Shown here piece by piece: positions 18,297 to 25,958 of a stretch of 64,000 bases of DNA. The translations under genes were made by a program, and so were the position numbers. This DNA is from Labrenzia sp. THAF82 (GTDB taxonomy: Bacteria; Pseudomonadota; Alphaproteobacteria; Rhizobiales; Stappiaceae). The notes under the pieces were generated by a model. That model was given only the letters and a program-made list of their open reading frames with translations, was not told the origin of the DNA and did not search any database. Numbering within the stretch: the first letter of the stretch is position 1; the number at the start of each line of letters is the position of its first letter. The stretch spans positions 963,501 to 1,027,500 of the forward strand of contig NZ_CP045354.1 of the NCBI RefSeq assembly GCF_009363435.1. Direction: 5' to 3'.

Positions 18297-18938
18297 TCAC
18301 CCGGTCTCCCTTTGGGATGTGTCCTGACCTGGCGCGACTGCCTTGCGCACCAGTTTGAGATAGAGATCTTCAATGTCCTTTTCGGACAGATGGCCGCCTT
18401 CACGGTACCAGGCAGGAATGCCGGTCAGCATGGCGATGATCGCCCTTGTTGCAACCTTCGCATCGTCCACGGCGTAGCGCCCCAATTCGCCACCACGTTT
18501 CAGGATCTTAGTCAGGATAGCCTCATAGCGGCGACGCTCGACTTCAACGAGTTCGAAGTTCTGCGGCTCCAGATTGCGCAGTTCCATATAGGAAATGAAC
18601 ACCTCGTCCGCGCGTTCCAGGTGGTAGCGGATGTGGAAGCGGACAAACCTTTCAAGCGGGTCCATCTTCTCCTCAACGGATGCCTTGTCCCAGGCGGCCA
18701 GCAGTTCGGCCATGTGGGTCAGCATCAAGTCCTTGAGAATGTCCTGCTTGGTCGGAAAGTGGTTGTAGAGCGCTCCTGGCTGGACACCGACATCGGCAGC
18801 GATTTCCCGCATGGAGACAGCCGCATAGCCCGACGTGGCGAACCTGCGAAGTGCGGCACTGCGCACACGCGCAGCAGTTTCCTGGCCTTTTGCCCTGGGT
18901 TGAGGCCGGGCAGGCGTCTTTGCAGCTGTGTGTGCCAT
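18297..18938 (-). CDS. TetR-family regulator of the leucine operon
   Basis: 213 residues. The N-terminal helix-turn-helix is [29 protein letters not shown] (residues about 38-66), and the C-terminal part is an all-helical ligand domain (TetR_C of the type found with acyl-CoA-responsive regulators). It is the first gene of the transcription unit and is separated from MCC beta by a single base, so it probably controls its own operon. ATG 18938 has GGAGG five bases upstream. A palindrome at 18959-18980 lies just upstream of it and is the likely operator. Function is comparable to LiuQ-type TetR regulators of leucine degradation; equivalence is inferred. Confidence 0.88.
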   Translation of the reverse strand: MAHTAAKTPARPQPRAKGQETAARVRSAALRRFATSGYAAVSMREIAADVGVQPGALYNHFPTKQDILKDLMLTHMAELLAAWDKASVEEKMDPLERFVRFHIRYHLERADEVFISYMELRNLEPQNFELVEVERRRYEAILTKILKRGGELGRYAVDDAKVATRAIIAMLTGIPAWYREGGHLSEKDIEDLYLKLVRKAVAPGQDTSQRETG

Positions 18939-18958
18939 TTTTCCTCCAAGACTGTAAA

Positions 18959-18980
18959 TAAATGAACGATCATTCATTTA
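18959..18980. promoter_or_regulatory. Palindromic operator upstream of the TetR-leucine operon
   Basis: A near-perfect dyad with arms TAAATGAACGA and TCATTCATTTA: 20 of 22 positions are symmetric around 18969/18970. It lies 20 bp upstream of the tetR ATG and about 135 bp upstream of ppk2, in the gap between the two divergent genes. Size and symmetry suit a TetR dimer site, and the ATGAACGATCAT core resembles sites of acyl-CoA-responsive TetR regulators. Binding by this particular TetR is inferred. Confidence 0.7.
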
Positions 18981-19115
18981 CAAGATAATTTTCACAGGAA
19001 GACACCCTGGGCTGAGATAAATCATTGCGAAGTCGGGCCTCTGTCAAAAAACTTACATGGATAAACTGTTCACAGACACTGAGCATTTCGCCTTGATTGC
19101 TAAAGGGACCGATTG

Positions 19116-20024
19116 ATGACCGATGCCGACGCAAAAACCTGGGTTGAGGCTGAATGGGCCGACAGCCTCGATGAAGAAATCGAAATGGAGATTGACGACA
19201 ATCTGATCGCAAAGGATCTCGCGTTCATCTCCGACAAGAAGCACAAGTCGTCGATAAGCCGGAATACCTATTTTCACGAATTGCTTCGAATGCAGGCCGA
19301 ACTGGTCAAGCTTCAGGATTGGGTCCAGCACACCGGAAAGAAGATCGTTATCGTTTTTGAAGGGCGGGATGCCGCAGGCAAGGGAGGCGTGATCAAAAGA
19401 ATCACGCAGCGCCTCAATCCAAGGGTTTGCCGTGTTGTTGCCTTGCCGGCACCGACGGAGCGCGAAAAGAGCCAGTGGTACTTCCAGCGGTATGTTCCGC
19501 ACCTTCCGGCTGCCGGTGAAATCGTGCTTTTCGACCGTTCCTGGTACAACCGCTCAGGTGTTGAGCGTGTCATGGGGTTTGCCGACGAAAATCAGGTCGA
19601 GGAGTTCTTCAATGACGTTCCTGAATTCGAACGCATGCTTGTGAGGTCGGGAATCACGCTGATCAAATACTGGTTCTCCATCACGGATGAAGAACAGCAG
19701 CTCCGCTTTCTGATGCGTGTCCATGATCCCCTGAAACAGTGGAAACTGTCGCCGATGGATCTGGAATCGCGCGTGCGCTGGGAAGATTATACCAAGGCCA
19801 AGGAAGACACGTTTGAACGCACCAACATTCCCGAAGCGCCCTGGTTCATCGTTGAAGGCAACGACAAGAAGCAAGCGCGCCTGAACTGCATCAATCACCT
19901 CTTGTCGATGCTACCTTACGAGGAGGTGCCGCATGATCCGGTTGTGCTGCCCGAGCGGCGTTACAATCAGGACTATGAACGCAAGGTTTTGCCCGAACAT
20001 CTCTATGTCCCGGAAAAGTTTTGA
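19116..20024 (+). CDS. ppk2: Polyphosphate kinase 2
   Basis: 302 residues, the single-domain length of class I PPK2 enzymes, which use polyphosphate to phosphorylate nucleoside diphosphates (often GDP). Walker A is GRDAAGKGG at 83-91, Walker B LFDRSWYNR at 138-146, and ALPAPTEREKSQWYFQRY forms the lid region. The ATG at 19116 follows TAAAGGGACC; a TTG immediately before it is less likely. Transcribed away from the leucine operon. The nucleotide preference cannot be read from sequence. Confidence 0.93.
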   Translation: MTDADAKTWVEAEWADSLDEEIEMEIDDNLIAKDLAFISDKKHKSSISRNTYFHELLRMQAELVKLQDWVQHTGKKIVIVFEGRDAAGKGGVIKRITQRLNPRVCRVVALPAPTEREKSQWYFQRYVPHLPAAGEIVLFDRSWYNRSGVERVMGFADENQVEEFFNDVPEFERMLVRSGITLIKYWFSITDEEQQLRFLMRVHDPLKQWKLSPMDLESRVRWEDYTKAKEDTFERTNIPEAPWFIVEGNDKKQARLNCINHLLSMLPYEEVPHDPVVLPERRYNQDYERKVLPEHLYVPEKF

Positions 20025-20224
20025 TCAAGCTGCCTGCTTTCAACGATACGCTCCAACATGCAAGTGTGCCGAAGGTGCTCTGGGCATGCCTGCAGAGGGG
20101 TCTCTTCACGCAACCGCGCATTGTCAGCAGCGCCGGCAGACGGCATACAAGGGGCGATTGACGAAGAAAGCGGGCTAACCGGTCTCCCCGTCCCATGACC
20201 GACGCCGTGACAGGAGAATTGAAT

Positions 20225-21232
20225 TTGGCAGACAAGATCAGATGGGGAATTGTTTCGACGGCAAAGATCGGCGTCGAAAAGGTCATTCCGGGCATTCAAC
20301 GATCGCAAACGGGAATTGCCGCAGCGATTGCTTCAAGGACGCTGGACAAGGCACAGGAAACGGCCAAGGCGCTTGGAATTGAGAAGGCTTACGGAAGCTA
20401 TGAAGATCTCCTGGCCGATCCTGACATCGATGCGATCTACAATCCGCTGCCAAACCATATGCACGTGCCCGTCACGATCCAGGCGGTGAATGCCGGCAAA
20501 CATGTTCTGTGCGAAAAACCTATCGCGCTGAATGCCGATGAAGCGCAGCAGTTGCTTGAGCTTCCAAAGGACAAACTGGTCGCCGAAGGCTTCATGGTGC
20601 GTGCTCATCCGCAATGGATCAGGGCGCGGGAGATTGTGCAGTCCGGCGCTCTTGGCGAACTCAAGGCCATTCAGGCCTTTTTCAGCTATTTCAACGCCGA
20701 TCCTGGCAACATCCGAAACAACGCTGACATCGGTGGCGGCGCTCTTCTTGATATTGGTTGTTACACAATGTTGGCAGGCCGGTATTTCTTTGATGCGGAA
20801 CCGACCCGCGTTGTATCTCTGATCGACCGCGATCCTGATTTCGGTACGGATCGCATGACCAGTGCCTTGCTGGATTTCGGACAGAACAGGCATCTCAACT
20901 TTGTCGTATCCACCCAGTTGGCGGCTTACCAGCGATTTCAGCTTGTAGGGACCAAGAAGCGTCTTGAGATCATGATCCCAGTGAATGCTCCTCAGGGTGA
21001 GCCGGTTGAGCTTCGCCTCGATGATGGGTCTGCTTTGGGGGATCGATCGAGTGTTTCAGAGACGATTGCAGCCTGTGATCAGTATGCCGAGCTTGTCGAT
21101 GTTTTCGATCGTGCAATTACAGGCGAGACGCCTTTGCCGTTTGGTGTTGCCGACGCGATTCAGAACATGAAGATCCTGGATGCAATTTTTGCGTCGGCAG
21201 ACCGTGGAGGCTGGGTAAATCTTGAAGGATGA
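20225..21232 (+). CDS. Gfo/Idh/MocA-family NAD(P)-dependent oxidoreductase
   Basis: 335 residues with an N-terminal Rossmann fold (IRWGIVSTAKIGVEKVIPGI), the family motif CEKPIAL carrying the catalytic Lys around residue 99, and the C-terminal alpha/beta substrate domain (GGGALLDIGCYTMLAGRYFFDAEP). The DIGCY motif places it with dehydrogenases of the glucose-fructose oxidoreductase/trans-dihydrodiol type. TTG 20225 is preferred because AGGAG lies at suitable distance; an ATG at 20195 in frame lacks a ribosome site. Substrate unknown. It converges on the metallo-hydrolase gene, 6 bp apart. Confidence 0.86.
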   Translation: MADKIRWGIVSTAKIGVEKVIPGIQRSQTGIAAAIASRTLDKAQETAKALGIEKAYGSYEDLLADPDIDAIYNPLPNHMHVPVTIQAVNAGKHVLCEKPIALNADEAQQLLELPKDKLVAEGFMVRAHPQWIRAREIVQSGALGELKAIQAFFSYFNADPGNIRNNADIGGGALLDIGCYTMLAGRYFFDAEPTRVVSLIDRDPDFGTDRMTSALLDFGQNRHLNFVVSTQLAAYQRFQLVGTKKRLEIMIPVNAPQGEPVELRLDDGSALGDRSSVSETIAACDQYAELVDVFDRAITGETPLPFGVADAIQNMKILDAIFASADRGGWVNLEG

Positions 21233-21238
21233 ATTCCT

Positions 21239-22075
21239 TCAAAGAGGTTCAAACGCATAGCCTTTTTCGCGGCGTGTCAATGTGGCAAACGCAGTCGTGT
21301 TGACGTGGGTCGCGCCGAAGGTAATGCGGTCCGATGCGATCTTGTCAAACAGTGTTCGGCGCGTTCGAACAGCGTCAGCAGGATTGCTGTCGAGCGCATA
21401 GGTGATGTCCGGATTTGAAAATTGAAGCTTGTCCGAGACCACGGCGTCGGCCAGGAGCAGGCAATCCTCCCGACCAGACGCCAGGTGCACGACCTGGTGG
21501 CCTGGCGTGTGGCCCTGGGCGAGCAACAATCCGATCCCATTGCCAAGATCCACGTCACCTGAGTGCTGAGTGAGCTGATTTTTCAGCGGTTCTGCAAGTG
21601 CCTGTATCAGACCAATCATCGGCTTCTGTGGGTCCTCGGCGGACGACAACAATTGCGGATCGGTCCAGAACGCCCATTCCCGAGCCTGAATGTGAATTTC
21701 AGCATTTGGAAAGAGACTGTTGCCGTTGGCGCTCAATCCGCCAATGTGATCTGCATGCATATGCGTGATCACGATATCGGTAATTGTTGACCGTTTGAGC
21801 TCAAGATCCGAGTCTTGCCAGTTTAACCGTCCTGTTTCCGGGAAGCGTTCCTTGAGACAGCTTCCAGATCCTGCGTCTACCAGAACGTTCCTGTTTTTCG
21901 TTTCGATCAACCAGGTGTTTGCGCCAATGCGCGTGGTCGGTGTAACCGCTTCGCGCTCATGAGGCTGCGTATTCAAAAAATAGTCTGATGGGATTTGAAG
22001 ATGACCATCGGAGAGACTGGTGATCGTCAGATCGCCAAGTGCAAGGGTCGCGGAAGTCTCGTTAATATCTCGCAT
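21239..22075 (-). CDS. Metallo-beta-lactamase-fold hydrolase
   Basis: 278 residues with the zinc motif THMHADH (His105, His107, Asp109, His110), the later metal histidine in LAQGHTPGHQ and Asp in LLLADAV. The layout matches the broad group of MBL-fold lactonase/esterase-like enzymes that include quorum-quenching lactonases, but no subfamily signature fixes the substrate. The ATG follows GGGAG. It is divergent from the DJ-1/AraC regulator gene with 96 bp between starts, so that regulator probably controls it. Confidence 0.87.
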   Translation of the reverse strand: MRDINETSATLALGDLTITSLSDGHLQIPSDYFLNTQPHEREAVTPTTRIGANTWLIETKNRNVLVDAGSGSCLKERFPETGRLNWQDSDLELKRSTITDIVITHMHADHIGGLSANGNSLFPNAEIHIQAREWAFWTDPQLLSSAEDPQKPMIGLIQALAEPLKNQLTQHSGDVDLGNGIGLLLAQGHTPGHQVVHLASGREDCLLLADAVVSDKLQFSNPDITYALDSNPADAVRTRRTLFDKIASDRITFGATHVNTTAFATLTRREKGYAFEPL

Positions 22076-22145
22076 GTGGTGCTCCCAGTGTTTTTAGCTG
22101 GGGCGAGACTAGTTTCTGGACATGGCCAAGACGATTGGCGTAATA

Positions 22146-22175
22146 GCCAAATGATGTGCTAAATCGGCCAAATGA
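22146..22175. repeat. Direct repeat GCCAAATGA in the divergent promoter region
   Basis: GCCAAATGA occurs at 22146-22154 and again at 22167-22175, a spacing of 21 bp (two helical turns). The second copy overlaps the start codon of the AraC-type gene. Tandem sites two turns apart are usual for AraC-family regulators, so this could be an autoregulatory site; chance cannot be excluded for a 9-bp repeat. Confidence 0.4.
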
Positions 22176-23071
22176 CCAAAGCCTTTCATTTTGCCATCCT
22201 TGCCTACCCGGGAGTAATGCAATCAGCTGTTCTCGGATTGCAGGACATTCTGGCATTCTCGTCCGAGAGCAGTGCGGAGAAGCTTCAATTCAGCGTCCTG
22301 ACAGACTTTGAGGCCATTTCCGCTGGGTATGATGCGGTGATACTTCCCCCGTCGACCGACGAAGTGAAGGTCGAACAAGTGCCGCACTTGCCGCCGTTTT
22401 TGAAAAGGGTGCACGAAAAAGGAGCTGTCGTCTGCTCCGCCTGTACCGGCCTCAGTTTTGTTCTGGCTGCGAAGCTGGACGGCGGAAGGACGGTTACAAC
22501 GCATTGGGGACTGGAACAAAGGCTCAAGGCAAACCACCCGGAACTCAGCCTGGATACGGGAGCCATTCTGGTCGAATACACCGATCTCATCACCGCCGGC
22601 GGTTTGATGGCCTGGATCGACCTCGCACTTGCCCTGATCGAACGCTTTCTGGGCTATTCAGTTGCAGCCAAGACGGCACGGCATTTCATTGTCGAATTTC
22701 GCCGTCGCGATCAGCGCCGGTTCCGCCGCTTTGTTCCTGAATTGCGCCATGGTGATGGTGCTGTTCTGAAAGCGCAGCACTTTTTGGATCGCGTTGCATG
22801 TGAAGACGTAACTGTGGAAATGGTCGCAAGGTCTTCTGGATTGCCTGGCAGGACGTTCTTGCGGCGCTTCAAGACCGCCACCGGCTATTCACCAAAGGCC
22901 TATCTTCAGGAGCTGCGTATCGAACGTGCGCGCGACCTGCTGATCGAGACCGACAAAAGCGTTGCGGAGATCTGCTATGCCGTTGGGTACAACGATCCGC
23001 CCTCTTTCGTGCGTTTGTTTGTTCGCCTGTGCGGACTTCCACCGGGCGGCTTTCGCGAGCACTTCAAATAA
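22172..23071 (+). CDS. AraC-family regulator with DJ-1/PfpI-like N-terminal domain
   Basis: 299 residues. Residues 1-170 are a class I glutamine-amidotransferase-like (DJ-1/PfpI) domain with the nucleophile-elbow Cys in VCSACTGLSFVLA; no complete catalytic triad is evident, as in other regulators of this group (FtrA, GlxA types). Residues about 210-299 hold two AraC helix-turn-helix motifs (VTVEMVARSSGLPGRTFLRRF and SVAEICYAVGYNDPPSFVRLF). It probably senses a small metabolite and activates the neighbouring MBL-fold hydrolase gene. The ATG at 22172 has a weak ribosome site. Confidence 0.88.
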   Translation: MTKAFHFAILAYPGVMQSAVLGLQDILAFSSESSAEKLQFSVLTDFEAISAGYDAVILPPSTDEVKVEQVPHLPPFLKRVHEKGAVVCSACTGLSFVLAAKLDGGRTVTTHWGLEQRLKANHPELSLDTGAILVEYTDLITAGGLMAWIDLALALIERFLGYSVAAKTARHFIVEFRRRDQRRFRRFVPELRHGDGAVLKAQHFLDRVACEDVTVEMVARSSGLPGRTFLRRFKTATGYSPKAYLQELRIERARDLLIETDKSVAEICYAVGYNDPPSFVRLFVRLCGLPPGGFREHFK

Positions 23072-23109
23072 ACGCTCCCGTTCCGGTGTTCGCAGGACAG
23101 GTCCGGCTG

Positions 23110-23847
23110 CTACGTTTTCGCAAGTGGCCTTGCTTTCAACCAAAGAAATAACGGAAGTCTTTGCCAGTTTTTCAAGCGGTCGGGTGTGGACTTCGGATCT
23201 GGTACGGGTTCCTTGATCGATGTGATGGCAAGGCCGGCCTGTTCCAATGCGGCCGCGTAATTCTGCAGCGGCTGCGACCAGCCGAAAAAAGACATTTCCA
23301 ATCCGTCCTGGACCATCGTCTCTTCGAACTGTGTCCGCTCGAAGTATGGTTCGGTTATAACGAACGGCGCATTCGGGCCTGCGTTCTGAAAGCTGCCGAT
23401 ATCTGCGAATGGGTGCACGATCGAAATCGTCAGAATGCCGTCGGGCTTCAATACACGGGCGACTTCAGAAAGTGTTGCCGGTACGTCCTCGACATCCATC
23501 AGGACGTTGTAGGCGGTCACCTGATCGAAGCTGTTGTCCGGAAACGGGATGGTGTCAGCTGCACAGACTGCAAAGGCATTTGCCGACATTGCGTCCTTTG
23601 CCGCGTCGATGAAAGCCTCCACGGGATCGGTTGCCGTTACGCGAAAGCCGCATTCCGTCAACAACCGGGACACCCGGCCTTCACCGCAACCGATTTCGAG
23701 CGCATCGCCGGGGCCCTTGCCGATGAACTCGGCTAGTTGACCGCGATAAGCCCAGAATGCATCGTGACTAGGCGTACGCGCCCACTTGATCCAGTCATTA
23801 GCGATCCTGGTCCAATGGGCTCTGTCCTTGCCTTTGCCATCCATCAT
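23110..23847 (-). CDS. SAM-dependent class I methyltransferase
   Basis: 245 residues with motif I ALEIGCGEGRVSRLL, motif II-like VTATDPVEAFIDAA, and the FDQVTAYNVLMDVEDVPATLSEVARVLKPDGILTISI core of Methyltransf_11. The N-terminal MDGKGKDRAHWTRIANDWIKWARTP is typical of small-molecule methyltransferases, but the substrate is unknown. Two ATGs in tandem at 23847 and 23844 are both possible. It is read downstream of infC across a strong terminator, so it is probably expressed on its own. Confidence 0.82.
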   Translation of the reverse strand: MMDGKGKDRAHWTRIANDWIKWARTPSHDAFWAYRGQLAEFIGKGPGDALEIGCGEGRVSRLLTECGFRVTATDPVEAFIDAAKDAMSANAFAVCAADTIPFPDNSFDQVTAYNVLMDVEDVPATLSEVARVLKPDGILTISIVHPFADIGSFQNAGPNAPFVITEPYFERTQFEETMVQDGLEMSFFGWSQPLQNYAAALEQAGLAITSIKEPVPDPKSTPDRLKNWQRLPLFLWLKARPLAKT

Positions 23848-23890
23848 CTTCAGCTTTCAAAATATCGGTTGAGTTCAGATTTCGACTGAA

Positions 23891-23916
23891 TAAAAAACCC
23901 CGCCGAAGCGGGGTTT
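23891..23916 (-). terminator. Intrinsic terminator of infC
   Basis: On the minus strand: stem AAACCCCGC / GCGGGGTTT (23916-23908 with 23903-23895), tetraloop TTCG, followed by a T-rich tract. It sits 26 bp past the infC stop codon. Confidence 0.92.
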
Positions 23917-23941
23917 CATGAAATCAGATTGGCCTGCCGTC

Positions 23942-24481
23942 TTATTTGATCGGAGCAAGGACCATGACCATCTGCCGGCCTTCAAGCTTCGGCGACGATT
24001 CAACCTTGGCGATTTCGGAGGTCTCCTCGCGGACTTTGTTCAAAAGTTTCATGCCCAGATCCTGGTGGGCCATTTCACGGCCGCGGAAGCGAAGCGTAAC
24101 TTTCACCTTGTCACCGTCATTGAAGAATCGCAGCATGTTTTTCATCTTCACTTCGTAATCGTGCGTGTCGATGTTCGGACGCATCTTGATCTCTTTGATC
24201 TCAACGGTCTTCTGCTTCTTGCGAGCTTCTGCAGCTTTCTTCTGGGCCTGATATTTGTAACGGCCGTAGTCCAGGATCTTGCAGACTGGGGGGTTGGCAT
24301 TTGGCTGGATTTCTACCAGATCCAGGCCGGCATCCATCGCGATATCCATCGCTTCTTCGGTCGGCACGACGCCGCGGTTGGCGCCTTCATGATCAATCAA
24401 CTGGACTTCGCGAACGCGAATTTCATTGTTAGTGCGCGGGCCTTCCTTCGTAGGAGGCGGGGCGCGGAACGGACGGCGAAT
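23942..24481 (-). CDS. infC: Translation initiation factor IF-3
   Basis: Binds the 30S subunit and checks start-codon selection. 179 residues with the N-domain ([23 protein letters not shown]) and C-domain ([40 protein letters not shown]). The real start is an ATT at 24481-24479: the frame upstream of the first ATG/TTG-like codon continues in family-typical sequence ([19 protein letters not shown]), no ATG, GTG or TTG precedes it, and AGGAG stands 9 bases before the ATT. AUU starts are known for infC and allow IF-3 to repress its own translation. A structured leader precedes it. Confidence 0.95.
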   Translation of the reverse strand: MRRPFRAPPPTKEGPRTNNEIRVREVQLIDHEGANRGVVPTEEAMDIAMDAGLDLVEIQPNANPPVCKILDYGRYKYQAQKKAAEARKKQKTVEIKEIKMRPNIDTHDYEVKMKNMLRFFNDGDKVKVTLRFRGREMAHQDLGMKLLNKVREETSEIAKVESSPKLEGRQMVMVLAPIK

Positions 24482-24627
24482 GGTCGCAATCTCCTCTATC
24501 GTTTCACTTAAGCGTCAGGAACTGGCTCGGTTCCTACACGAAAAACCCCGGAACACAAGTACCAAGGCCACTGTCGCGTGTCTCCTGACGCCGACCTAAA
24601 GCTCCTGCGAAACCGGTGAAAAGTCAA
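24482..24627 (-). promoter_or_regulatory. infC leader and candidate promoter
   Basis: The ribosome site AGGAG lies in GATAGAGGAG upstream of the ATT start. Two perfect 9-base complementary segments, 24591-24583 and 24520-24512 (GCGTCAGGA / TCCTGACGC in transcript order), can close a long stem enclosing a smaller GTTCC/GGAAC hairpin. TTGACT at 24627-24622 could be a -35 element, with no clear -10. Such a leader could tune infC expression; the pairing is seen, its role is inferred. Confidence 0.5.
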
Positions 24628-24807
24628 CCGAAAACAGCGGTTTTCAGTAATTCAGAAGGCGTTTTCAGGAGCGCAAGTCGTTGTTTTGCGGGCAAATGCA
24701 TGCAATTGGCGCGTTGGAAGCGAAAGCGATGCGTTCTGGCTGTTGCATTCCAGCTACCTGATGGGCAAGTAAGTACCGTGGCGCTTTGACACAAGGAAGA
24801 ACTCGAA
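24628..24807. other. Intergenic region between infC and the next plus-strand gene
   Basis: Together with the infC leader this makes a gap of over 300 bases without a CDS. No coding frame, RNA gene or repeat is apparent beyond the leader described separately. Confidence 0.5.
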
Positions 24808-25290
24808 TTGGACGGCGGAAAATTCTTATATCAGCTGCTTAAGGTCATCCTGGGCTTTGTTCTGGCTGTCGTCGCGTGCGGTTTGTTTCTTGCCTGGGGG
24901 TTCTTCCGTGCATCTCATCCCAATGACGACCCGATCGCGTTTGCAGCCATGATCGGGACGGGTTTGGTCGGTGGCAGCGTTGTTGGAGCAACGGCAATTC
25001 TGCCCGCTTCGATACTCATTGCAATTGCGGAAGCGGCGCGTCTGCGCAGCCTCGTCTTTCATGTCGGGGCTGCCGGTGCAATCGCATTTGGGGTCTGGAC
25101 ACTCAGTGATCCGGCAACGGCAGACGGATTTCGACCTGGCAGCGTTGTCGCTCTTGCTGCCGGGTTTCTGGCCGGGGCAGTTTATTGGTTGATTGCCGGT
25201 CGCTCCTCCGGTGCCTGGCATTCCAACTCAAATCCGTCACCCGTGAAGGATCAAGAAAGGTCGAGCGGTTCCAAGGACGGCAATGCCTAG
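24808..25290 (+). CDS. Small membrane protein of unknown function
   Basis: 160 residues with four predicted membrane helices (LLKVILGFVLAVVACGLFLAW; AAMIGTGLVGGSVVGATAILPASIL; LVFHVGAAGAIAFGVWTL; VVALAAGFLAGAVYWLIAG) and a polar C-terminal tail ending in KDQERSSGSKDGNA. No recognised family. Start TTG at 24808 with GGAAG ten bases upstream. It converges on the DUF1232 gene and stands alone. Confidence 0.72.
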   Translation: MDGGKFLYQLLKVILGFVLAVVACGLFLAWGFFRASHPNDDPIAFAAMIGTGLVGGSVVGATAILPASILIAIAEAARLRSLVFHVGAAGAIAFGVWTLSDPATADGFRPGSVVALAAGFLAGAVYWLIAGRSSGAWHSNSNPSPVKDQERSSGSKDGNA

Positions 25291-25316
25291 CGTTCTCAGT
25301 TCTTTCGACTTCTGCG

Positions 25317-25691
25317 CTAAAGTTCGCCGTCCTTAAGCGCCTCGCGGGCAGCCTGATAGTGGTCTTCCCGCATATGACTGCGGACCATCGCAATGGCCGC
25401 CATGAGCACGGTTGCGTCGTCGCCGAACCCGACGCCAATCAGGAAATCAGGAATAGTGTCGATTGGAAGAACAAAATAGGCGAGTGCGGCAAACACCGTC
25501 GCGCGGACCTTGGTCGGTGTACCTGGGTCCAATGCGCAGAAATAGCCGGCAATCACATCTTCCATAAACGGAACCTGACGGGCCGCCTTGCGAGCGGTCG
25601 CCATCAATTTCTGCCGGATGGTTTGCTTTTGCTCATCCTCAGGCCCGAGAATTTCCGGGTCAAACCCGAGATCTTCGAAGGTCGTGTTCAT
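25317..25691 (-). CDS. YkvA/DUF1232-family protein
   Basis: 124 residues with the DUF1232 core FVLPIDTIPDFLIGVGFGDDATVL (residues about 75-98), which is hydrophobic and probably membrane-associated. Function is unknown in the family. ATG 25691 follows a GGGACAATCT ribosome site; the frame is open to 25817 but the extra 42 residues lack family similarity. Confidence 0.84.
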   Translation of the reverse strand: MNTTFEDLGFDPEILGPEDEQKQTIRQKLMATARKAARQVPFMEDVIAGYFCALDPGTPTKVRATVFAALAYFVLPIDTIPDFLIGVGFGDDATVLMAAIAMVRSHMREDHYQAAREALKDGEL

Positions 25692-25958
25692 AGATTGTCC
25701 CGCCTGCTTCACTATGAAAAAGATAAGGGCAGACGAGCAGATCTTCAACTTTGGTTGCGTCAAGCCTTGGCTGTTCAGCGAATGCGAAAGTTGAGAAAAT
25801 CCATCAATTGCAATCATTTAATGAAGCGAAAGAAGCAGTCTCAGCGAGGTGTGCCTGTTGCCATTTGATGCCGAATCGAGCCTGTTTTCGCAGGTGAAAC
25901 AAATGGCAACAGAACTCCTTTCAAGCAAGCCTTTCCAGCTCAGGGGCTTCGAGCCAAG

